Below are positions 8,934 to 15,692 of a stretch of DNA of 27,720 bases, piece by piece. The stretch comes from Enterobacteriaceae bacterium UBA2655 (lineage in GTDB: Bacteria > Pseudomonadota > Gammaproteobacteria > Enterobacterales > Enterobacteriaceae), in the NCBI GenBank assembly GCA_002359495.1, contig DENB01000049.1:5561-33280 (forward strand), written 5' to 3'. The notes under the pieces were generated by a model, which did no database searches, was not told the origin of the DNA, and saw only the letters and a list, made by a program, of their open reading frames with translations. A program made the position numbers and the translations under genes. How positions within the stretch are numbered: the stretch's first letter is position 1; each line of letters begins with the position of its first letter.

Positions 8934-8962
8934 AGCATAGCAGGATTTCGTGCGCTTGTTAA
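8934..8962 (-). promoter_or_regulatory. acnB promoter
   Basis: On the minus strand, TTAACA (plus 8957-8962) and TATGCT (plus 8934-8939) are separated by exactly 17 bases, with TGC just before the -10 as an extended element. Transcription would start near 8927, leaving a leader of about 95 bases before the GTG. In E. coli this gene is controlled by CRP, ArcA, Cra and Fis, and its leader is paired by RyhB; I did not identify those sites here. Confidence 0.7.
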
Positions 8963-9394
8963 TCTGTTTACAAAAAAGCAACATTGTTACATCAGGGATT
9001 GAAAACAGCAGTATAAAATTGCAACGTCGGAATGAGATGTATGATGGCGTAACGCAATAAGACAAAACGGTACGCCGAAAGTTTAGGATTCTTTTTGCTA
9101 CCATAAACTTTCTTGCCCCCTGTTGCGTATGCTTTTTTGTGATGAAACTGACGTATTCTGCCGGTGTACTTCCAACAGTTATTTAGCATATTGTCGGGTT
9201 ACACGTCGAAATGCGCAGCAGAAAGCACAACTTCCGTTAGTAGTTAAAACAAGCCTACTACGCTAAATGGCTAGCGCAATTAACGCAGTAGCAACGAAAA
9301 CAAATTTTTAAGCATGAAAAAATAATCATTAATTACGTGCTAAAAATGTGTTTGGCATTTTTAATCCTCCGGGTTGAACCTTAAAGGAGGAAAT
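8963..9394. other. Intergenic region between acnB and the LysR-like gene; edge of the accessory block
   Basis: About 430 bases without a supportable gene. The composition shifts from GC-rich to AT-rich here, so the left edge of the accessory block is probably within it. An imperfect inverted repeat (12-base arms with two mismatches, 9255-9266 and 9280-9291) lies about 105 bases before the regulator start and could be a regulator site. No tRNA, integrase or direct-repeat attachment site was recognised. Confidence 0.5.
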
Positions 9395-10189
9395 ATGTTT
9401 ATATCAAAAGCAATGCGCGTTTTTGTGACTGTTTACCGTGAAAAAAGCTTGAAATCTGCCGCAGAACAGCTCTGTCTTACTGTACCGCCAGTGTCGCGGA
9501 TGCTTAAAATTCTCGAAGAACGTATTGGCGAAAAACTATTTATCATCGAACGTAACAGGATACGGCCAACTCATGCGGCTGAATGCCTTTACAACCAAAT
9601 CCTTCCACACTACTGTGCGCTTGAAAAGCTGAAAAAAACGCCTGAGCGCTCGCTTAAGCTTTCATCGCCTTATCTTAATACACTGATTGTTACCGACCTT
9701 TTTGAAACATTACCTGTACATCCGGAATATCAAACGCTCTTGCGGCAGGCCGACGGTATACAAGATGACGACGATATTTTTATCAGCCTGCATTCTGTCG
9801 CTTCGCCTTCCCATTTTCTCATTGAATATGCTGAATTAACGTTATCTCTATGTTGCATAACTTCGCTCGTTGCCGACTGGAAAAAAAGCGCGATACTGGC
9901 TGAACAGGATATTATTTGTCAACCTGGGTTTCAAAAAGCGCTGGAAGTGTTACGCACACATGGCTTCAAAGGAAATTATCGCCGTATTGATAACCCGGTT
10001 GTTTTGCAAAGTGCACTTTTAAAGGAGGAAGGCATTATTTTCCGAATATTTAATAAAATACCCTCAAAACTTAACACGTTACCCTACATTTACCGTCAAC
10101 CGATTTTTATCTACACCAATCAATTTAAGAAAAACTCTTTTCAAGAAGAAATTGTTACTGGAATCAAAAAGAGCATAGGAGATTTATAG
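9395..10189 (+). CDS. LysR-like transcriptional regulator
   Basis: A 264-residue protein. The first 65 residues form a LysR-type winged helix-turn-helix: MRVFVTVYREKSLKSAAEQL, then VPPVSRMLKILEERIGEKLF. The remaining 200 residues do not obviously match the standard LysR effector-binding domain: they are shorter, with an acidic run near residue 125 (DDDD) and a lysine-rich end. This resembles the atypical LysR proteins found in enterobacterial accessory islands. The ATG is preceded by a near-perfect AAAGGAGG four bases upstream; a TTG at 9374 would start ahead of that ribosome site and is unlikely. It is followed on the same strand by a small membrane protein gene. Targets and signal are unknown. 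Confidence 0.75.
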   Translation: MFISKAMRVFVTVYREKSLKSAAEQLCLTVPPVSRMLKILEERIGEKLFIIERNRIRPTHAAECLYNQILPHYCALEKLKKTPERSLKLSSPYLNTLIVTDLFETLPVHPEYQTLLRQADGIQDDDDIFISLHSVASPSHFLIEYAELTLSLCCITSLVADWKKSAILAEQDIICQPGFQKALEVLRTHGFKGNYRRIDNPVVLQSALLKEEGIIFRIFNKIPSKLNTLPYIYRQPIFIYTNQFKKNSFQEEIVTGIKKSIGDL

Positions 10190-10433
10190 GCATTAACACT
10201 AAATTCTGTTACCTAAGTAATAAATTACGTTATGATGACTCCAGATAATTCGGATAAGTTATATACCAACTTGCTTAGTAATGAGAATGGTTGCATCCCT
10301 AAAAAAAAATCAAATAGAGGATTAACAAAATTCTTTTTGTATCTGGAAGTATTTTTATACATACACCGGAGCCAAGTTAGAAAAAGTTTAATCTCATGCC
10401 ATATCAGATATGTTGGCAACAGGAGGAGACAAA
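10190..10433. other. Gap between the LysR-like gene and the small membrane protein gene
   Basis: About 240 AT-rich bases. A reading frame from 10232 crosses it and runs into the next gene, but has no ribosome site and no recognisable sequence, so I do not call it. No clear terminator or promoter was seen. Confidence 0.4.
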
Positions 10434-10754
10434 ATGAGTCATCTCATAACATGGGAATTTTTGAATGCGTTTTTCAGACCCCCCCTTTTTTTTTGCTTCA
10501 TCTTTTCTTTATGGGGTGGCATGGTTTGCTATCTGCTTAACAGATGTTTCAGAGCGATTGCTGTCATTCAGTTCCCATTATTCTCACAACTCATTATCTC
10601 TACATTTTTAGGTACGTTAGCAGGAGTTTTTTGTCAGAACATGGCATTGAGCGAGTCTATTATTCAGATCGTGTCCGGACTAGCAGGTGCTATTGGCAGC
10701 AACCTACTGTACTGGCTATGGAAATGTTGGTTCCCACTCAGAAAATCATATTAA
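10434..10754 (+). CDS. Small three-helix membrane protein, holin-like
   Basis: A 106-residue hydrophobic protein with three likely membrane helices (about residues 15-35, 45-66 and 72-96) and a short positive tail (KCWFPLRKSY). The last helices, with GTLAGVFCQN and SGLAGAIGSNLLYW, have the small-residue pattern of phage class I/LydA-like holins. No endolysin or spanin gene is nearby, so lysis is unlikely to be its job; a role in protein release or simple membrane function is possible. AGGAGGAG lies about eight bases before the ATG. The gene contains a C7T9 homopolymer tract early on (10479-10494). Family assignment is by shape only. Confidence 0.5.
   Translation: MSHLITWEFLNAFFRPPLFFCFIFSLWGGMVCYLLNRCFRAIAVIQFPLFSQLIISTFLGTLAGVFCQNMALSESIIQIVSGLAGAIGSNLLYWLWKCWFPLRKSY
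10479..10494 (+). repeat. C7T9 homopolymer tract inside the holin-like gene
   Basis: Seven C directly followed by nine T lie about 15 codons into the reading frame (codons for RPPLFF). Slippage by one base in either run would shift the frame and truncate the protein. Confidence 0.9.
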
Positions 10755-10875
10755 TGATGTTCACAACAAGACGTTAGCACAATCAGTAAATAAGGATTAT
10801 TATAAAAGAAAAAAACCAAACAAATTAAAAAATCATGTAAAACAAACAAAAAATAAAAAACATTAAGGACATTTT
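10755..10875. other. A-rich leader before the GH51-like gene
   Basis: About 120 bases, very rich in A on the plus strand. It ends in AAGGA six to seven bases before the ATG of the glycosidase gene. No clear promoter pair or operator was identified, and no copy of the 18921-18934 palindrome is present. Confidence 0.4.
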
Positions 10876-12738
10876 ATGAAAATCGAAGAAAAATATATAA
10901 AAGAAACACCTACCATCATTACAGTTAATATCAATCACCCTCTGCACGCTATTAACCCTGGCTTACTGGGCGTGAACCACCGTTATTTTCTTAATGGCGT
11001 GGGCATGTGGGATCCTGAACTTCGTCGGGTTAAGCCAGAGTTTCAGGAAAAATTTGATACAATCGGATTAACAACGATTCGTTATCCGGGTGGCACAACT
11101 GCCAATCTTTTCCAGTGGAAACGCGCAATTGGTGCTTATAATACACGTATCCCACAAGTTGATCCCTACCTTGATATGGGGCCCGATGATTGTTCTTTCG
11201 GGCTTGATGAGGCGCTACGTTTTGCCGAAAGTAATCATATGGAAACCCTCTATGTTTATAATTTCGGTAATGGCAATGCGCAGGACGCCGCTGAGTTAGT
11301 TGAATATCTGAATGCTCCGAATGATGGAAAACACCCTATGGCGGCGCTCCGTGCGGCAAATGGTCATCCGGAACCTTACAACATTCGCTCTTTTGAAATT
11401 GGTAATGAAATTGCCTTTATACCTCAACTGGTCGATCAAGAATATTGGCTGAGAGGCGCGCCAGAAAGCCAGTGGGCTGAATTATATGTTCACGGCGGCA
11501 CAGTAAATTTTACCGATCAGAATACAGGATTGGAGAGTGACTGGCGAGATAGTGCGGCAAAAAGCGATGGCTCTTCACTTCAGGTAAAATATATTAAATA
11601 TGCTCCCGTCAATGCCGCCGTCATGAATCCGCAAATTAAAGTAGCGGGTCAATCCTGGAATAGGATTGAAAGTCTCATTTATGCAGGAAAAGAAGATGTT
11701 TACGTTCTGGACGAACAAACCGGAGCCATTTATTTCGGCGATGGGACTCATGGTAATATCCCACCTCTTGATAGTATCATTACTGCCAGCTATAGCACCA
11801 CGCATGATGGTTTTAAAGATTATGTTAAATCCATGAAGGCAGTTGATCCCACTATTAACGTTTATATGGCGATGAATATCGTTGATGTACTGGTCCAGGC
11901 TGGTAAAGACATTGACTATGATGGTATGGTTATTCATCCTTACGGCTCATTTGAGGGTCCGTTCGATCCCGATAACATTCCGCAATATTATTATAGTGCA
12001 ATGGTAGATGCCGAAAGAAAAGTGCAGGTAGTAAAAAACTTACAAATTTCTCTGCAAAATTATTCCGGTAGAGATATTAAACCTGTTATCACTGAGTATG
12101 CCTTACATGATAGCGAGTTTAAGAAAATTGGAACGACTAATGAGACTGCACTTTATTATGAGGGTACATTAGGCGCAGCGCTTTATAGCGCTTATCAACT
12201 TATCCAGTTTATAAAAATGGATTTGGATTATGCATTAAGGCATTCACTCATTGACCGGATGTTTGAAAAATTATCTGCAACCCCGATGGCGTTTTTTGAC
12301 ACTTATACATTCCTCAAATCTGCACATGCCTGGATGATGGAGATGTTTTGCCAGCGAACCGGAGAAATGGAAGTTCAATCGTATTTTGAGAATGTGCCTG
12401 AATTAACCGTAACCGTAAGTGAAAATGGGCAGCCTGTGCAACGCACTATTCCTTTGCTGAGCGGAATGGCTTCGGTGGAAGGTAACGAATGTTACCTTAT
12501 GGTTCTCAACAGCTCGGCAGATAATCCGATAAGCGCATCGATTAATCTGCCAGTAAACGGCGTTGTCGATGCTGAAGTTTGGTCTCTGACCGCTGAGAAT
12601 ATCGATGATTACAATACTGATGAACAGCCTGACAAAGTCATCAAACAGGTTTCCGCCGTCAGTGTATTTGACGGTGTTCTGAACTATAGTTTTCCGGCAC
12701 ATTCGCTTACTGCTTTTAAGGTTATTATGAACGCGTAG
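10876..12738 (+). CDS. GH51-like glycoside hydrolase with an inserted FGDG beta domain
   Basis: A 620-residue protein without a signal peptide, hence probably cytoplasmic. The core resembles clan GH-A arabinofuranosidases (GH51): GLTTIRYPGG near residue 65, NGHPEPYNIRSFEIGNE with likely acid/base Glu178, KPVITEYALHD with likely nucleophile Glu407, and a C-terminal beta-sandwich ending in FPAHSLTAFKV. Between the two catalytic residues, about residues 205-310 form an extra segment whose end (GAIYFGDGTHGNIPP, then ASYSTTHDGF) looks like the beta module seen in some phage baseplate and large surface proteins. An alternative family is GH79 or another GH-A member, so alpha-L-arabinofuranosidase activity is not assured. 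The ATG has AAGGA upstream. An intrinsic terminator follows 18 bases after the stop. It is convergent with the sulfatase operon. Confidence 0.75.
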   Translation: MKIEEKYIKETPTIITVNINHPLHAINPGLLGVNHRYFLNGVGMWDPELRRVKPEFQEKFDTIGLTTIRYPGGTTANLFQWKRAIGAYNTRIPQVDPYLDMGPDDCSFGLDEALRFAESNHMETLYVYNFGNGNAQDAAELVEYLNAPNDGKHPMAALRAANGHPEPYNIRSFEIGNEIAFIPQLVDQEYWLRGAPESQWAELYVHGGTVNFTDQNTGLESDWRDSAAKSDGSSLQVKYIKYAPVNAAVMNPQIKVAGQSWNRIESLIYAGKEDVYVLDEQTGAIYFGDGTHGNIPPLDSIITASYSTTHDGFKDYVKSMKAVDPTINVYMAMNIVDVLVQAGKDIDYDGMVIHPYGSFEGPFDPDNIPQYYYSAMVDAERKVQVVKNLQISLQNYSGRDIKPVITEYALHDSEFKKIGTTNETALYYEGTLGAALYSAYQLIQFIKMDLDYALRHSLIDRMFEKLSATPMAFFDTYTFLKSAHAWMMEMFCQRTGEMEVQSYFENVPELTVTVSENGQPVQRTIPLLSGMASVEGNECYLMVLNSSADNPISASINLPVNGVVDAEVWSLTAENIDDYNTDEQPDKVIKQVSAVSVFDGVLNYSFPAHSLTAFKVIMNA

Positions 12739-12756
12739 CTCTGATTTCCTGTTGTC

Positions 12757-12786
12757 GCGATGCCTCTTCAGAGGCATCGCTTTTAT
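12757..12786 (+). terminator. Intrinsic terminator of the GH51-like gene
   Basis: A perfect 10-bp stem (gcgatgcctc/gaggcatcgc) with a ttca loop is followed by ttttat, 18 bases after the stop codon. Confidence 0.93.
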
Positions 12787-12796
12787 ATCTGCGCGA

Positions 12797-12925
12797 TCAG
12801 GTATTCTCTGAATTGGACGGATAAAGTTTCGTGCCTGCTTTTAACACTGCGTCATCGCTGTTCCGCATCGGCGGCAGCATTAACCATAAACAGATTGTCA
12901 AAAATAACGCAGCCCGGGCCAGCAT
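12797..12925 (-). CDS. Possible 42-residue single-helix membrane peptide
   Basis: An ATG 13 bases after the maturase stop opens a short frame starting MLARAALFLTICLWLMLPP, which would form one membrane helix, followed by a hydrophilic tail of about 23 residues. It is on the operon strand, and its stop lies just before the terminator of the convergent glycosidase gene. There is no clear ribosome site, and the peptide is not one I recognise, so it may be chance or the remnant of a longer gene. Confidence 0.25.
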   Translation of the reverse strand: MLARAALFLTICLWLMLPPMRNSDDAVLKAGTKLYPSNSENT

Positions 12926-12938
12926 CGCTGATAGTGAT

Positions 12939-14228
12939 TCATTTTCCACAACAGTTTTTATATTTTTTTCCACTGCCACAATGGCAAGATGCATTCCTGC
13001 TGCCGGGCTGATACAGCTTTACCTCCCGAGCCAATATTTGCATAATAATATCTGCTGGATATCCCGCTGCCATTAAGTCACGCATCAGGTTCATTTCCCG
13101 CCCGATATGTTTAAAGAAATGTTTATAACCTGCACAAAGGTAATTATGACCCAACTGGCCACTCATGGATATGGCAAAGCGGTGTTTCGGGCAGCCACCA
13201 TGACAGGCAAATCGATACTTACATTGCAGACACTCCTGCGTCAGCGTTTCACTTTTTGCTCGTCCAAATGTTATAGCCTGTTCGCTATTGTTCAGCGTTT
13301 TGATCGTTTGCCGATGAATATTTCCCAGCAGATGCTCTGGATAGACAAAGTGGTCGCAATTATAGAGATCGCCATTTGATTCCAACGCCAGAGCATGACC
13401 GCAGTTTTCTGAATGAACGCATAATACGGGGGGTTGACCACTCCAAGCTGCTAGGGCTACGTCAAACATCTGCACCGATACTCGTCCCACATCCCGACGC
13501 ACCCAGATATCGAAAATTTTGTTGAGAAACTCCCCGTACTGCCAGGATGGTACGCTCCAGGGAGCCAGCGTTGCCGCACTCTCGCCAGGCTGTACCAGCT
13601 TTAATAACGCAACGTCAGCAGTACTAATACGCTCAACCAGCGGAATAAATTGAATATGCCGTGAACCGGCAGAAACAAGGAATTCATACACTTCAGCCGC
13701 ATAGCCGACATTGTGTTTGCCAACTACGGTCAGAGTGTTAAAGGCAACGCTGTATGTTTTCAAAAGTTTCAGCGCATCTATTACATGCTGGTAAGTGCCT
13801 GCCCCACTGCGCGTCACCCGATAAGTATCATGCAGGTGTTGAGGTCCATCTATAGAGAGACCAATCAAGAAGTTATGTTCAGCAAAAAAAGCCGCCCATT
13901 CAGGAGAGAGCTGAATTCCGTTAGTTTGCAACGCATGCTGAATCTGTCTGCCGCCGCCATATTTATTACACAGCGCAATGACCCGCCGGAAAAAGGACAG
14001 CCCCATGATGGTAGGTTCGCCTCCCTGCCAGGCAAAGAGCACCTGTTGACTCGGCTGCGCTTCAATATGCTGCCTGATATATTGTTCAAGCGTCTCTTCT
14101 GACATACGCCAGTTCTGCTTTCGCTCCGGATAAAGGGCATCTTTTTCCAGATAGAAGCAGTAGCTGCAGTCAATATTACAGACCGAACCTGTCGGCTTTG
14201 CCATTACATGACACCCATGTACAGCCAT
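12939..14228 (-). CDS. Anaerobic sulfatase-maturating enzyme (radical SAM/SPASM)
   Basis: It oxidises the active-site cysteine of a sulfatase to formylglycine in the cytoplasm, using S-adenosylmethionine and iron-sulfur clusters. The 429-residue product shows CNIDCSYC (Cys17, Cys21, Cys24), the CX3CX2C radical SAM motif; FAWQGGEPTIMGL; the SPASM cysteines in CVHSENCGHALALESNGDLYNCDHF and CLQCKYRFACHGGCPKHR; and a C-terminal SEC-C zinc motif (CHCGSGKKYKNCC). It is the last well-supported gene of the operon, starting 19 bases after the second DUF202 gene; AGAAGG lies 13 bases before the ATG. Its obvious partner is the Cys-type sulfatase in the same operon. E. coli has only a short yidF remnant next to yidGH; here the gene is complete. 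Confidence 0.95.
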   Translation of the reverse strand: MAVHGCHVMAKPTGSVCNIDCSYCFYLEKDALYPERKQNWRMSEETLEQYIRQHIEAQPSQQVLFAWQGGEPTIMGLSFFRRVIALCNKYGGGRQIQHALQTNGIQLSPEWAAFFAEHNFLIGLSIDGPQHLHDTYRVTRSGAGTYQHVIDALKLLKTYSVAFNTLTVVGKHNVGYAAEVYEFLVSAGSRHIQFIPLVERISTADVALLKLVQPGESAATLAPWSVPSWQYGEFLNKIFDIWVRRDVGRVSVQMFDVALAAWSGQPPVLCVHSENCGHALALESNGDLYNCDHFVYPEHLLGNIHRQTIKTLNNSEQAITFGRAKSETLTQECLQCKYRFACHGGCPKHRFAISMSGQLGHNYLCAGYKHFFKHIGREMNLMRDLMAAGYPADIIMQILAREVKLYQPGSRNASCHCGSGKKYKNCCGK

Positions 14229-14247
14229 GTTCAGACGATATCCTTCT

Positions 14248-14571
14248 TCAGTACAGTCTGATAACGCTGCTGAGGACGACGGCCAGCGCATTCAGAAACA
14301 GCGCCGCGCAAATTAACTGCTTAGCACTATTAGTTTTGCGTAAAATTAACTCAGTATGCCACAAACGCTTTTGCTGATGGCTCAGCGTGTTAACTACCAG
14401 CGCTAAAGTTAATAAGGCAGAAATACTCCCCATAAGAATTAGCACGGCATGCCCACGATAAAATCCCGATTTTGCCATCAGCAACGCGAGAATAAGGATA
14501 GAACAGGCAGTACGGTGCCACGACATCGCTGTACGCTCCGGCTGCAGGCCGGAATCTTTTTCACTCTGCAT
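14248..14571 (-). CDS. yidG: YidG-like DUF202 inner-membrane protein
   Basis: A 107-residue protein with three predicted helices. The N-terminal DSGLQPERTAMSWHRTA segment matches the DUF202 signature and aligns with E. coli YidG (DPGLQPERTSLAWFRT). I start at the ATG at 14571, five bases after the yidH-like stop; a GTG overlapping that stop (GTGA) is an alternative. The ribosome site is weak, suggesting translational coupling to the upstream gene. DUF202 proteins have no firm bacterial function; the same domain makes up the membrane part of the yeast VTC complex. It is always paired here with the yidH-like gene, as in E. coli, between a regulator and the sulfatase maturase. Confidence 0.85.
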   Translation of the reverse strand: MQSEKDSGLQPERTAMSWHRTACSILILALLMAKSGFYRGHAVLILMGSISALLTLALVVNTLSHQQKRLWHTELILRKTNSAKQLICAALFLNALAVVLSSVIRLY

Positions 14572-14576
14572 CTGAC

Positions 14577-14918
14577 TCACAGCACCACCAAAATAAACAA
14601 TGTAAGCATAATGCCAGTGGCCAATCCTGCACTCAGCCAAAGCAGCCCATGTGGAAAAGGAAGATCAGCGTCATGTCTCATTGCTCGCTCATTGTTAACC
14701 CAGCGACGGTAGGCATAATATGACAGGCAGGCAGCGGTCAATCCCAGCGTCACAACCAGGCTCTCCCGGAACAGGTCGGGCGCAAGTTCGGCAGCCAGTT
14801 GATCAATGCCGATAGCTGCGGCCATAAATGCCAGTGCGGTGCGTATCCAGGCTAAAAAAGTACGCTCATTAGCCAGCGTGAACCGGTAATCCGGTGATTT
14901 TCCCTGTGTTTCCCACAT
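14577..14918 (-). CDS. yidH: YidH-like DUF202 inner-membrane protein
   Basis: A 113-residue three-helix membrane protein closely similar to E. coli YidH (115 residues): PDYRFTLANERTFLAWIRTALAF, then IDQLA, then NNERAMRHDADLPF. The ERTFLAWIRTAL stretch is the DUF202 hallmark. Its ATG shares one base with the gntR stop (TAATG), so it is translationally coupled to the regulator. The function is unknown. In E. coli the yidGH pair also lies beside a sulfatase gene (yidJ), so the association with sulfatases recurs. Confidence 0.92.
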   Translation of the reverse strand: MWETQGKSPDYRFTLANERTFLAWIRTALAFMAAAIGIDQLAAELAPDLFRESLVVTLGLTAACLSYYAYRRWVNNERAMRHDADLPFPHGLLWLSAGLATGIMLTLFILVVL

Positions 14919-15643
14919 TATCGGCCGTTCTCTACAATGTATTGATAATATTCCGCAATATGTTTCGCGATAGTGTATTCAACCAGATCCCCGCGTTCAT
15001 TAAAGCCCTTACGGATTTTAACCAGCAGAGGAACCGCAGAGCTAATATTGAGAATTTGGCAATCTTGCTCAGTCGGCAGTTCAGCAGTAAGGATGTCCTG
15101 ATAGGTATCAATATTTTCATTTCGCTCTTCTAAAGCCTGATACAACCCTCCGGAAACTTCTTCCGGCGACAGTAACCCTAAAGCTGGCGTCAGGTAGATA
15201 TAATTAACTTGGGCAGGCAAATTGTTTTCCCGATACAGAATACGGGTCAAACATTGAAGTTTTTCTGACAGCTCAATGCCGAAGAGCGTGCCTACCGACT
15301 CCGGCGGAGAGAGAAATTCCAGCGTAAGCGTTTTCCGAGAGATCGTCTGTTGCTGTTGACCATCCATCAAACTAATGCGTGTTTTTATTCCCTGTTTTTC
15401 TGAAGTGCTGATAACCATCGTCCCGATGCCTGCCTGACGCTTTACTAACCCTTTCGCCACGAGTTCAGCCAGAGCACGACGGGCCGTGATACGGCTGACG
15501 CCAAAACGCTCCTCAAATTCAGCCTCTGTAGGCAACACATCGTTCTTTTTGTATTCGCCTGTTTTGAGCTGATGCAGCAAAATTTCATACAGTTGCGCAT
15601 ACAGCGGCTTGGCTCCCCGTGAGTAATCGAGATCTTTTTTCAC
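14918..15643 (-). CDS. GntR/HutC-family transcriptional regulator
   Basis: A 241-residue protein. Residues about 10-78 form a GntR winged helix-turn-helix (PLYAQLYEILLHQL, LPTEAEFEERFGVSRITARRAL), and about 90-235 form a UTRA ligand-binding domain (HutC subfamily; TRILYRENNLPAQVNYIYL, then EYTIAKHIAEYYQY). HutC regulators usually repress sugar or amino-acid pathways and release DNA on binding a phosphorylated sugar or pathway metabolite. The start is a GTG with GGA eight bases upstream; no better ATG in frame exists. It lies within the operon, between the sulfatase and DUF202 genes, so it probably autoregulates through the palindrome before the PTS gene (inference). The effector could be the phosphorylated PTS product. 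Confidence 0.92.
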   Translation of the reverse strand: MKKDLDYSRGAKPLYAQLYEILLHQLKTGEYKKNDVLPTEAEFEERFGVSRITARRALAELVAKGLVKRQAGIGTMVISTSEKQGIKTRISLMDGQQQQTISRKTLTLEFLSPPESVGTLFGIELSEKLQCLTRILYRENNLPAQVNYIYLTPALGLLSPEEVSGGLYQALEERNENIDTYQDILTAELPTEQDCQILNISSAVPLLVKIRKGFNERGDLVEYTIAKHIAEYYQYIVENGR

Positions 15644-15666
15644 AAAAATATTCCATTTGAAGCATG

Positions 15667-15683
15667 CCCCGAAGATGTCGGGG
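15667..15683 (-). other. Hairpin between the sulfatase and gntR genes
   Basis: A 6-bp GC-rich stem (ccccga/tcgggg, five-base loop) lies in the 49-base gap between the sulfatase stop and the gntR start. No T-tract follows, so it may be an mRNA-stabilising or processing hairpin that sets different levels for upstream enzymes and downstream genes. Confidence 0.5.
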
Positions 15684-15692
15684 ATTCAGGTA

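Noticed and set aside
10232..10540. 102-codon plus-strand frame crossing the gap before the holin-like gene
   Set aside because: No ribosome site, no recognisable sequence, and it overlaps the better supported frame that has a strong AGGAGGAG.
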